From contig CAWKGD010000006.1 in assembly GCA_963849105.1 (NCBI GenBank), forward strand, positions 496,001 to 560,000: a stretch of 64,000 nt of DNA, in the 5' to 3' direction. The stretch comes from CAVRXQ01 sp963849105 (GTDB taxonomy: Bacteria > Actinomycetota > Acidimicrobiia > Acidimicrobiales > Bog-793). A program made the translations under genes and the position numbers. Shown piece after piece: positions 31,567 to 40,980 of this stretch; positions within the stretch are counted from its first letter, which is position 1, and each line of letters begins with the position of its first letter. Under the pieces are notes generated by a model. That model ran no database searches and was not told the origin of the DNA. It saw only the letters and a program-made list of their open reading frames with translations.

Positions 31567-31655
31567 CAGAACAACTCAGGCTTGAACAGCGCGACGCCGA
31601 GATAGATGAAGACGACGATGGAGATGGCGAGGAGGATTCCCTGAACGTCGGTCAT
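31566..31655 (-). CDS. kdpF: KdpF, small membrane subunit of the potassium ATPase
   Basis: A 29-aa single-helix peptide, MTDVQGILLAIS followed by a hydrophobic stretch and ending ALFKPELF. The length, single membrane helix and the closing P-E-x-F pattern are those of KdpF, which stabilises the Kdp complex. It overlaps kdpA by one base and the preceding micro-ORF by four (ATGA). It is too short to be found by usual length cut-offs. Confidence 0.9.
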   Translation of the reverse strand: MTDVQGILLAISIVVFIYLGVALFKPELF

Positions 31656-31744
31656 ACGTGGTCGAGTCCCCAGATCAATCCGAGCATCGCGACGACGAAC
31701 GCGACGAATCCGATAACCGCGAGAAAGTCAGCCATGTCTTGCAT
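31652..31744 (-). CDS. Micro-membrane protein upstream of KdpF
   Basis: A 27- to 30-aa open frame with starts at ATG 31744 (MQDMADFLAVIG) or ATG 31735 (MADFLAVIG). It encodes one hydrophobic helix and ends IWGLDHV. Its TGA overlaps the kdpF ATG as ATGA, so it is translationally coupled to the Kdp operon. I recall that similar short single-helix ORFs occur upstream of kdpF in other actinobacteria, but have no function to assign. Coding is supported by the coupling, composition and lack of other explanation, not by a ribosome-binding site, which is weak for both starts. Confidence 0.6.
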   Translation of the reverse strand: MQDMADFLAVIGFVAFVVAMLGLIWGLDHV

Positions 31745-31770
31745 CTTGCTGGGTTCGACGTGAAAGAAAC

Positions 31771-31806
31771 GTCAACAGCGCGTCTGACGCGTCAATTTTT
31801 TGTCAA
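31771..31806 (-). promoter_or_regulatory. Repeat cluster upstream of the kdp operon, probable KdpE target
   Basis: Three TTGAC repeats on the minus strand (GTCAA at 31771-31775, 31791-31795 and 31802-31806) are spaced 20 and 11 bases apart, close to one and two helical turns. A GCGTC-T-GACGC palindrome (31780-31790) lies between the first two. The block is about 30 bases upstream of the micro-ORF that opens the operon. Tandem direct repeats at one-turn spacing are the usual target of OmpR-family regulators. Confidence 0.6.
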
Positions 31807-31947
31807 CGCGGACGCGCGGAATCGTTGCACATGTGCTCGTTTCACCCACGAAACGCAAATGGTCGCGTTCGTATGATTGCTCGATGTCGTCATGCGAATT
31901 CCCATGACCGGCGGAGGTTGCGCGGGGGCTGCGGAGTGGCGGAGCGA

Positions 31948-32460
31948 ATGGCTCGGCGATCGGGACGAGCGACGGGAGTCGGTCTCGTCGCGCTCGCGAT
32001 CGTCGCCACCGGCTGTTTCGGTGCCTCACCCTCATCGCAGCCGTCCCCCGCTGGCGCGAGGCTCCCATCGGTCTCGGCGTTGTGCCCGCCTGTCAGCGAA
32101 CTCGATTTCTACGTCGCCGTCCGGACCGGTAGCGCGATGAGCGAGCGATCGTTCGACGAGGGGACGAGCCCGACGGTCTCGTGTAGCTACGGCGACCTCG
32201 ACCGATCTCCCCGCCGATCGGTGGATATCAGCTACGCGCTGTTCCCACCGAAGTCCCTACGGCATCCGACGGGAGTGAAGATTCACCGCATGCACGACGT
32301 CGGTGACTGGGCGATCAGTTACCGGAAGGGTCATGTCACCCACGTCATCATCGATCAGGGATACGTCGCGGTGTCGGTGTCCTCGGACGCTGGACCGAGC
32401 AACCTGCTCGGGTTGGCCGAAGACGAACTCGCACGCGTCCCGATCGCCGACCGCTCGTGA
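31948..32460 (+). CDS. Putative lipoprotein of unknown function
   Basis: A 170-aa protein with a lipoprotein signal peptide: basic start MARRSGRATG, hydrophobic core, and the lipobox IVATGC with Cys at residue 23, followed by a Ser/Pro-rich linker. The mature part (LPSVSALCPPVSELDFY, then SYGDLDRSPRRSVDISY) has two further cysteines and no domain I recognise; its size and layout resemble small DUF3558-like actinobacterial lipoproteins. ATG 31948 has GGAG close upstream; GTG 31936 and longer starts are possible. It is divergent from kdp and next to tRNA-Arg. Confidence 0.75.
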   Translation: MARRSGRATGVGLVALAIVATGCFGASPSSQPSPAGARLPSVSALCPPVSELDFYVAVRTGSAMSERSFDEGTSPTVSCSYGDLDRSPRRSVDISYALFPPKSLRHPTGVKIHRMHDVGDWAISYRKGHVTHVIIDQGYVAVSVSSDAGPSNLLGLAEDELARVPIADRS

Positions 32461-32484
32461 GCGGATCAAATCAGTAACGACGTG

Positions 32485-32556
<72 letters not shown>

Positions 32557-32595
32557 GGATTGTGCGCCGCGGGAGCCGTCTCATACAACCCGTCG

Positions 32596-32620
32596 GCATC
32601 GCACCGCAGTGCTGCGATGC
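32596..32620. promoter_or_regulatory. Inverted repeat upstream of argS
   Basis: A perfect eight-base inverted repeat, GCATCGCA and TGCGATGC, separated by nine bases, lies 30 bases before the argS start codon and 40 bases upstream of the divergent tRNA-Arg. It could be an operator or an RNA hairpin in the argS leader. No U tract or T-box feature accompanies it. Confidence 0.4.
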
Positions 32621-32650
32621 TACTTGCCTGATGGGATCGGTCTTCTTGCC

Positions 32651-34262
32651 ATGACGACGACAGACTTCCTGGTCGAGGCGATCTCGGCCGCGTTGTCGTC
32701 GGCGGGCATCGAAGTGACGCGCGACGAAATCCTTCTCGAGCGCCCGCAGCGAGAAGAGCACGGTGACCTGTCGACGAACATCGCTCTAGTCGTCGCGAAA
32801 CGGGCCTCCGCGCCACCTCGGCAGGTGGCCGATGACCTCGCGAACGCGCCTTCGATCCGCAGGCGTCGCACACGTCGAATCGGTCGAGGTTGCCGGTCCG
32901 GGGTTCGTGAATTTCCACCTTCGACCGAGCTACTACCACGAAGCGCTCGCGTCGATCGCGAGCGATGGCGAAACGAACTATGCCCGACCGAATCTCGGCC
33001 ACGACGAACGGGTACAGATCGAGTTCGTTTCGGCGAATCCGACTGGGCCACTCCACGTCGGTAACGGATGGTTCGGTGCGTACGGCGACGCGCTCGGTCG
33101 ACTTCTCGAACGGTGTGGGTTCGCCGTCGAGCGCGAGTACTACCTCAACGACACGGGGAACCAGATCAAGCTGCTCGGCGAAAGCCTGCTCGCGCGTCGC
33201 GCCGGTGACGCGCCTCCGGAGGAGGGCTACCAAGGCGAGTACCTCGTTGGGCTCGCCGAGGAGTACCAAGGACCCGACGACCCGATGACCGCGGGAAAGT
33301 TCGCCTCCGAGAAAATTGTCGCGAACATCGCGTCGACGCTCGAGCGGCTCGGGATCGTCTTTGATCGCTGGTACAGCCAGGCGTCGATCGAGGAGTCGGG
33401 ACTCGTCGATCAGACGGTCGAGATCTTGACGAACCGCAATGCGGTGTACGGAGCGGATGGGGCGACGTGGTTCCGTTCGACCGCCTTCGGTGACAGCCGT
33501 GACCGCGTGCTCGTGCGCTCGGACGGTCAGCCCACGTACTTGGCGGGCGATCTCGCGTACCACCGGGACAAGTTCGTCACCCGCAATTTCGATCGCGTCA
33601 TCGATGTGTGGGGCGCCGACCACCACGGACAGGTGGCGAGCCTGCGCGCTGGCGTCGCCGCGCTCGGAGTGGATCCCGAACGTCTTGAGATCATCTTGGG
33701 ACAGGTCATTTCGCTCGTGAGCGGCAAGATGTCGAAGCGGGCCGGCAACTTTGTCCGGCTCGACGAGCTCATCGACACCGTCGGACCCGATGCGACGCGG
33801 CTGTTGACGTTGATGAGTTCGATCAACCAGTCGACGACGATCGACCTCGACGCCGTGCAACGCCAGTCGATGGAGAACCCCGTCTATTACGTCCAGTACG
33901 CATATGCGCGTATCGAGTCGATCCGCCGCGTCGCGAAAGAGCGCGGCGTGAAGACGCCGTCGGTCGATACGGCGCAGCTCTCGCTACTCATCCATCCCCG
34001 CGAGATCGAGCTCATCCGACGGCTGATTGACCTGGCCCAAGTCGTTGAGGAAGCGACGCACGAGCGCGCCCCGAACAAAGTGACGAACTGGGTGCGCCAG
34101 CTCGCTTCGGATTTCCACGCCTTCTACCACGACTGTCGCGTGCTCGGCGACGAAATCGGCGCCGAGTTGAGCGCGGCGCGCCTCGTTCTCGTCGACGCCG
34201 TGAGATCCGGACTGCTGATCGGGCTCGGCATCCTCGGCGTCAGCGCGCCGGAGTCGATGTGA
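32651..34262 (+). CDS. argS: Arginyl-tRNA synthetase, with apparent frameshift near 32849
   Basis: Charges tRNA-Arg. The N-terminal part (from ATG 32651, MTTTDFLVEAI through DLSTNIALVVAKRA) and the rest (from 32850, LRSAGVAHVESVEVAGPGF onward) are in different frames; skipping one C at 32849 joins them into a continuous 536-aa ArgRS. The HIGH-like motif is SANPTGPLHVGNG and the KMSKS-like motif is GKMSKRAG. The DALR anticodon-binding domain ends the protein. An intact essential gene is expected, so a sequence error is the likeliest cause. Its stop overlaps the lysA start as GTGA. Confidence 0.88.
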
Positions 34263-35584
34263 TCGATCCCGAGGACCTCGAGTCAGAAGCCGGTCCCGCA
34301 CCGAGCGAGGCGCCGCTCGGGCGACATCTGCTGCCCGACAGCGCCGAGATCACCACAAGCGGCCACCTTCTCGTTGCAGGGGTTGAGCTCGAAGGGCTTG
34401 CCGACCTGTTCGGCACACCATTGTTCGTCTACGACGTCGCGACCATCCGTGCGCGATGTCGCGAGGCGATGGAAGCCTTCGACGGTCGCGTCACGTACGC
34501 GTCGAAGGCGTTTATCTGCAAGGCGATCATCGAGATCGTGCTCGACGAAGGGTTGAGCGTCGACGTGTCAACCGGTGGCGAGCTTTCTGTCGCGCTCGCG
34601 GCGGGTGCTCCGAGCGAGCGGATCGTGATGCACGGCAACAACAAGTCCGACGAGGAGCTCACGGCGGCATTCGACGGACACATCGGGCGTCTCGTCGTCG
34701 ACTCGTTCGACGAGATCGATCGAATTGCCCGGCTTCGGGGCGCGTCGCCGCGGGACGCGATTTCGGTCCTCCTCCGGGTCAATCCGGGGATCGAGGCGCA
34801 TACCCACGATTTTGTCGCGACCGGACGCCTCGATTCGAAGTTCGGCTTTCCGCTCGCGACCGGCGAGGCCGCGCAGGCGATCGAAGCCCTGCGGCAAGTG
34901 CGCAGTGTGGATGTCGTCGGAGTGCACGCGCACATCGGCAGCCAGATCCTCCGGCTCGACTCTTTCGAGCGTCTCGTGCAATCGCTCTCCGAGATGATCG
35001 AAAAGTACGAACTCGCCGAGTTGTCCGTCGGCGGAGGACTCGGGGTCGCGTACCTCACCGACGAGGTCGCGCCGTCGATCGCGCAGTGGGCGGACGCGGT
35101 CCGCTCGGGATGCCGCACAGCCGGTCTGCCGGAATCGATCCGTGCCAGCGCCGAGCCCGGACGTTCGATCGTCGCCACTTCGGCGATCACTTGCTACCGG
35201 GTCGGAACGATCAAGCGGCTGCCCGAGGTGCGCAACTATGTTGCGGTCGACGGAGGAATGAGCGACAACCCGCGTCCGGTGCTCTACGGCAGCGGCTACG
35301 AGGCGTTCTTGCCGCGCGCCACCGACCGGCCGCGAACGTTTCCATGCCGGGTCGTCGGAAAGCACTGCGAGTCCGGCGACATCCTCGTTTCTGAGGCGCG
35401 CCTTCCCGGCGACGTCGTGGTCGGCGACGTGCTGGCAACCCCGGTCACCGGCGCCTACGGCATGTCGATGGCCTCGAACTACAACCGCCTCGGGCGACCG
35501 GCCGTCGTCTTTGTCGAAGATGGAGACGCCCGCGTCGTCCTTCGCCGGGAGACGCCCGAAGACCTGCTGAGGCTCGAAGTCTGA
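34259..35584 (+). CDS. lysA: Diaminopimelate decarboxylase
   Basis: PLP enzyme that makes lysine from meso-diaminopimelate. The 441-aa product has the PLP-lysine motif RVTYASKAF, VHAHIGSQIL, the glycine loop SVGGGLGVAYL, ASAEPGRSIVA, the catalytic-Cys motif GKHCESGDIL, and a C-terminal AYGMSMASNYN. It starts at GTG 34259, overlapping the argS stop, a frequent argS-lysA pairing in actinobacteria. The usual downstream homoserine dehydrogenase and threonine genes are absent; rho comes next. Confidence 0.97.
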   Translation: MIDPEDLESEAGPAPSEAPLGRHLLPDSAEITTSGHLLVAGVELEGLADLFGTPLFVYDVATIRARCREAMEAFDGRVTYASKAFICKAIIEIVLDEGLSVDVSTGGELSVALAAGAPSERIVMHGNNKSDEELTAAFDGHIGRLVVDSFDEIDRIARLRGASPRDAISVLLRVNPGIEAHTHDFVATGRLDSKFGFPLATGEAAQAIEALRQVRSVDVVGVHAHIGSQILRLDSFERLVQSLSEMIEKYELAELSVGGGLGVAYLTDEVAPSIAQWADAVRSGCRTAGLPESIRASAEPGRSIVATSAITCYRVGTIKRLPEVRNYVAVDGGMSDNPRPVLYGSGYEAFLPRATDRPRTFPCRVVGKHCESGDILVSEARLPGDVVVGDVLATPVTGAYGMSMASNYNRLGRPAVVFVEDGDARVVLRRETPEDLLRLEV

Positions 35585-35918
35585 TTCCGAATGCCGATTG
35601 CGTTGCCGGTCCTCTCGCCAGCCGGTACACTGACAGCACTACCTGATCGGACCGAGGCGAACTCGCGCGTCTGCGAAGGGCCTCCGATCGGTGGTGGCAC
35701 ATTCCGTTTCCGTCGAGGTCGCGTTCGGTTCCAACCGCCGTACCCTCAGAACGGCGTCGTGGTGCCGCCTCGACGCCTTTCTCCGCCCCTCACGTGACCA
35801 CGGCGGACCTGATCCCAGAAACGTCGGTGAAGGACTGACACAGAGGAATCGGGTTACCTCCCCAGGCGGCGAAGCGGTGTCCTGTGCAACCGAATCATGA
35901 CAATCAGGAGCAGATCTA
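35585..35918 (+). other. Non-coding leader region of rho
   Basis: This 334-base gap between lysA and rho holds a promoter near its start and about 280 bases of transcribed leader. I see no coding frame with a start and ribosome-binding site, no tRNA and no known riboswitch. Several C-rich, G-poor stretches (for example around 35770-35800) would suit Rho binding and autoregulation by early termination, which is known for rho leaders in other bacteria; here it is inference. Confidence 0.6.
35603..35631 (+). promoter_or_regulatory. Promoter of rho
   Basis: TTGCCG (35603-35608) and TACACT (35626-35631) are separated by 17 bases, a good fit to a housekeeping sigma promoter. The predicted start near 35638 gives a 5' leader of about 280 bases before the rho ATG at 35919. 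Confidence 0.6.
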
Positions 35919-37610
35919 ATGGCCGAAGAGCAGCTCGAGCGCTCGATCCTCGAGTCCAAAGAGCGAGATGAGCTCCAAGCGATCGCGAATGCGATGTCCT
36001 TGGAACCGGCGCCCCGATCGAAAAAGGGCGACATCATCGACCTCATCTTGGAGGCGACCGGCGTCGGCAACGGCGCCGAGTCGAAGAACGGGTCGACCTC
36101 GACGCGCCGCCGTTCCCCGAACGGCACCCGCAAAAGCGCATCGCAGGCGGCTGTGCTCGACGCCGACGAATCCTCAGAAGGAAAAGAATTGAAGGAGGCA
36201 GCGCCGGTGGTGGATCTCGGAGAGGAATACGAGACCGACGACTCGGTCGATCAGTTGGCCGAGATTGCTCAGCAAAACGGTGAGCGCGAGCAAGAGGACG
36301 CGGGCGTCGTCGTCGAAACGGTGACGGACGACCCTCGTCATCGCACCGATCGCCGGCCCCAGCACCAAGGTCAGGGTCCGGCGCACGTCGACGCGGCGAA
36401 CCGGCGCGGACGCCGGCGCCGTGGGCGCGATCGTGGCGAACCGGCCGACAAGGACGCCACCTGGCAGGGCGAGCTCGTCCCGGTGAAGGGGCTGCTCGAT
36501 TTACGCGAAGAGGGCTATGGGTTCTTGCGCACGGGCGGCTACCTGCCGAGCCCGAAGGACGTCTACGTCTCGGTGAGCCAGGCGCGCCGCTTCGCGCTGC
36601 GCCGCGGCGACGCGATCGAAGGCGCCTGTCGGCCGGCTGGGCCGAGCGAGAAGTACCCCGCGCTCGTCCGCATCGACTCGGTGTCGGGACTGCAGCCCGA
36701 AGAAGCGCGTCAGCGGCTGCGTTTTGAAGATCTCACGCCGCTGTTTCCCGACAGCCAACTGCGTCTCGAGATGCCGGGGGACACCAACAACCTCACGGCA
36801 CGCATCGTCGATCTGATCTCGCCGATCGGTCGCGGCCAGCGCGGGATGATCGTCTCGCCCCCGAAGGCCGGCAAGACGACGGTGATGAAGCAGATCGCAC
36901 ACTCGATCGAGGCGAACAATCCCGATGTCCATCTGATCGTGCTGCTGGTCGCCGAGCGTCCTGAAGAAGTCACCGACATGCGGCGCACCGTGAAGGGCGA
37001 GGTCATCGCCTCGACGTTCGACCGCCCGGCGGACGAGCACACCGCTGTTTCGGAGCTCACGATCGAGCGGGCGAAGCGCCTCGTCGAGATGGGGCGCGAC
37101 GTCGTGATCCTGCTCGACGGGATTACCCGCCTCGCCCGTGCCTACAACCTCGCGCAGCCCGCGACCGGCCGGATTATGTCCGGTGGTGTCGACTCCGGGG
37201 CGCTGTATCCGCCGAAGAAGTTTTTCGGCGCGGCGAGAAACGTCGAGGAAGGCGGCTCGCTGACGATCCTTGCGACCGCGCTCGTCGAGACCGGGTCGAA
37301 GATGGACGAGGTCATTTTCGAGGAGTTCAAGGGCACCGGAAACATGGAGCTCCGGCTCGACCGTCGACTCGCCGAGCGGCGGATCTACCCGGCGATCGAC
37401 GTCAACGCGAGTTCGACCCGCCACGAAGAGCTGTTGTTCGAACGCTCACAGCTCCAGCAGGTCTGGAAGCTCCGCCGCGTGCTGAACGCGCTGAGCAGCG
37501 AAGGGAACGCGGCAGCGGGCCTCGAGCTGCTGATGGACAAGATCAAGACCACTTCGTCGAACGACGAGTTCCTCGCCGAGATCGCGAAGGCGCCGACGCC
37601 CGGCGCCTGA
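35919..37610 (+). CDS. rho: Transcription termination factor Rho
   Basis: A 563-aa hexameric RNA helicase that ends transcription. It has an N-terminal Rho-N domain, LQAIANAMSLEP and SKKGDIIDLILEATG, and a 100-residue acidic and Arg-rich insertion with ANRRGRRRRGRDRGE, typical of actinobacteria. The RNA-binding cold-shock domain has REEGYGFLRTGGYLPSPKDV. The ATPase core has SPPKAGKTTVMKQIA, VLLVAERPEEVTDM and DGITRLARAYN. ATG 35919 has AGGAG about ten bases upstream. Confidence 0.98.
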   Translation: MAEEQLERSILESKERDELQAIANAMSLEPAPRSKKGDIIDLILEATGVGNGAESKNGSTSTRRRSPNGTRKSASQAAVLDADESSEGKELKEAAPVVDLGEEYETDDSVDQLAEIAQQNGEREQEDAGVVVETVTDDPRHRTDRRPQHQGQGPAHVDAANRRGRRRRGRDRGEPADKDATWQGELVPVKGLLDLREEGYGFLRTGGYLPSPKDVYVSVSQARRFALRRGDAIEGACRPAGPSEKYPALVRIDSVSGLQPEEARQRLRFEDLTPLFPDSQLRLEMPGDTNNLTARIVDLISPIGRGQRGMIVSPPKAGKTTVMKQIAHSIEANNPDVHLIVLLVAERPEEVTDMRRTVKGEVIASTFDRPADEHTAVSELTIERAKRLVEMGRDVVILLDGITRLARAYNLAQPATGRIMSGGVDSGALYPPKKFFGAARNVEEGGSLTILATALVETGSKMDEVIFEEFKGTGNMELRLDRRLAERRIYPAIDVNASSTRHEELLFERSQLQQVWKLRRVLNALSSEGNAAAGLELLMDKIKTTSSNDEFLAEIAKAPTPGA

Positions 37611-37657
37611 GCATTCCGGCGGCGTTATGTCGCTCCACCGTTAGCATCGAGGCCACC

Positions 37658-37873
37658 ATGAAGGCTGATATTCACCCGAACTACGTCGTCGCGACGGTGC
37701 GCTGTTCATGCGGCAACACCTTCACGACGCGCTCGACCAAGGCGGAGCTCCATGTCGAGCTGTGCAACGAGTGCCACCCCTTCTACACGGGCAAGCAGAA
37801 GCTCGTCGACACCGGTGGTCGCGTCGAGCGTTTCGAGCGTCGTTACGGGCAGCGGGGAAAGCGCAAGCGCTGA
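37658..37873 (+). CDS. rpmE: 50S ribosomal protein L31 (zinc-binding type)
   Basis: A 71-aa ribosomal protein. The cysteines CSCGNTF and ELCNECHPFYTGKQK show the C+ zinc-binding form, used under zinc sufficiency. It begins MKADIHPNYVVATV and ends with the basic RYGQRGKRKR tail. GAGG precedes ATG 37658 and a TAGCAT hexamer lies about 20 bases further up. It lies between rho and prfA, a conserved order. Confidence 0.97.
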   Translation: MKADIHPNYVVATVRCSCGNTFTTRSTKAELHVELCNECHPFYTGKQKLVDTGGRVERFERRYGQRGKRKR

Positions 37874-37939
37874 CCGCAGTGCGGGTGTGAAGGTCGACCC
37901 GACCGGGGGACACCCGATCACGATTGGTAGCTGCACGTG

Positions 37940-39010
<1,071 letters not shown>

Positions 39011-39853
39011 CACTCCGACTTGGCGCGAGCTCGTCCGCGAGGCTGGCTTCTTGCTCGGAACGTCGACAGAGGCGCGTTGGATCGCCGGTGACGTCACGGA
39101 GTCGGCTGGCCTGCCCTACTGCGAGGCCGAGAACTCGGTTCCAGGCGCGTCCGAGAAGGCGAGGTTCCTTCGCCTCGTCGAACACCGCCTCGCCGGCGAG
39201 CCGCTGCAACACGTGCTCGGACACTGGCCATTTCGCACGGTTGACCTCCTCGTCGATGGACGCGCGCTCGTTCCCCGGCCAGAGACCGAATTGCTTGTCG
39301 AGTACGCGCTCGGCGAGTTGGAACGAGTGCACGGGCTCCCGATCGTCGTCGATCTCGGAACCGGATCTGGCGCGATTGCGTGCTCGATCGCGACCGAACT
39401 CCCGCAAGCGACCGTGATCGCGGTCGACGCGTCCGAGGATGCGGTCGCGTTGGCGAAGTCGAATCGCGATCGGCTCGCCGCACCCGTTGCCTGCCGCATC
39501 GATGTGCGAATCGGCGAGTGGTTTGAGGCAATCCCCCGACAGTTTTGGGGACGCATCGACGTCGTGGTCTCGAACCCGCCGTACGTCGCGGAGCACGAAT
39601 GGGTCGGACTTGATCCTGTCGTCCGCGACTTCGACCCGCAGGCGGCGCTCGTCGCTGGGCCGCTCGGGACGGAGGCGATAGCCGCCGTGATCTCGGGCGT
39701 CCCCGACGTGATCGTTGATGGAGGTGCCGTTGTCGTCGAGATCGCCCCGGCGCAGTCGGACGCCGCGCGCTTGCTTGCGTGCGCCGCTGGTGCACGGTCG
39801 GTCGAAGTCCGACGCGACCTCGCCGGGCGTGACCGGGTCCTCATCGCGCGTTG

Positions 39854-40458
39854 GTGACTTCGGACGCTGCACGAGTCGGCTCGGCGCTTGCCTCGAGAGG
39901 TGTCGTCGGCATCCCCACCGACACCGTTTACGGGCTCGCCGCGCTCGTGTCCTCAGACGACGCGCTCGAACAGATCTTCGAACTGAAGGGGCGACCGCTC
40001 GATCTCGCGCTGCCGGTACTCGTCGCTGACCTCGAGCAAGCCGAAGACTTCATCGGACGGTCGGATCCGAAACTTTCGCACCTGGCGCGCCGATTCTGGC
40101 CCGGCGCGCTGACGGTCGTCGTCCCCCTCGATGCTCCGATGTCCGCGCACCTCGGGGGTGACGGCGTGAGCGTGGGGTTGCGCTGCCCTGCCGACGACGT
40201 GGTGCGCGACCTTTGCCGCCGGGTCGGCCCGCTGGCGGCCACAAGCGCCAACCGTCACGGCGAACCGCCGATCACCACCGCGTCGCAGTTCAACGAGGTC
40301 TTCGACGGCCGCGTCGGAGTCGTGTTGGACGGGGGACTCGGGACGGCGTGCCCTCGAGCGTCGTTTCGCTGGTCGCTTCTGAGCCGCGATGCGTACGTGA
40401 AGGGCCGATCGCCTGGCAACAAATCGCCGCGGCACTGTCAACAGCCCCGGCCGATTGA
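39854..40458 (+). CDS. tsaC: L-threonylcarbamoyladenylate synthase (TsaC/Sua5), with apparent frameshift near 40341
   Basis: Makes threonylcarbamoyl-AMP for the t6A37 tRNA modification. The first 160 residues are typical: GVVGIPTDTVYGLAAL, FELKGRPLDLALPVL, FWPGALTVVV, GLRCPADDVV and ATSANRHGEPP. After GVVLDGG the ancestral ending (VPSSVVSLVASEPRCVREG) is in the -1 frame, reached by restoring one G in the GGG at 40340-40342; that gives 201 aa, the normal size. As written the frame runs on to 40525 with an aberrant basic tail. GTG 39854 overlaps the prmC stop. Confidence 0.87.
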
Positions 40459-40536
40459 TCGTCGGCGTCGTGTTCCGCAATCAGAACGGCGCGATCGACC
40501 GAGAAATTCCCCCATAGCTGCCTAAACTCGCGTGTT

Positions 40537-40980
40537 GTGCGCTTCGCGGTCGGCTCGGATCACGCCGGATTCCCGCTGAAGGAGCTTTTGCGCGAACACC
40601 TCGAAAAGTCCGAGAACGAGGTCATCGATCTCGGCACGTACGACGAGACGCCGGTGGACTATCCGGACTACGGAGCGGCGGTTGGTCATGCGGTCGCTGC
40701 GGGCGACGCCGACGTCGGTGTTTGCGTGTGTGGAACGGGCATCGGCATCTCGATCGCGGCGAACAAGATCCCCGCTGTACGCGCCGCCGTTGTCCACGAC
40801 GTCTCGTCCGCGCGCCTTGCAAAGCACCATAACAATGCGAATGTCGTCTGCTTCGGGGCTCGGCTCATTGGCGGTGTTGTGGCGATCGACGCGCTCGACG
40901 CCTTCATCGAATCATCGTTTGACGGCGGTCGACATGAGATCCGCATCGAGAAGATCAGCGCGCTCGACGCAGAAAGGTGA
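40537..40980 (+). CDS. rpiB: Ribose-5-phosphate isomerase B
   Basis: Interconverts ribulose-5-phosphate and ribose-5-phosphate. The 147-aa product opens MRFAVGSDHAGFPLK and has DLGTYDETPVDYPDYG, the catalytic Cys in CVCGTGIGISIAANK and HNNANVVCFGARLIG. GTG 40537 is the start. Its stop overlaps glyA as GTGA. The rpiB-glyA order is common in actinobacteria. Confidence 0.96.
   Translation: MRFAVGSDHAGFPLKELLREHLEKSENEVIDLGTYDETPVDYPDYGAAVGHAVAAGDADVGVCVCGTGIGISIAANKIPAVRAAVVHDVSSARLAKHHNNANVVCFGARLIGGVVAIDALDAFIESSFDGGRHEIRIEKISALDAER

Noticed and set aside
32557..32650. T-box riboswitch controlling argS
   Set aside because: No T-box sequence, specifier stem or terminator; only one simple inverted repeat.
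34259..35918. Missing threonine genes (hom, thrC, thrB) between lysA and rho hidden as broken genes
   Set aside because: The 334-base gap has no coding remnants of those families.
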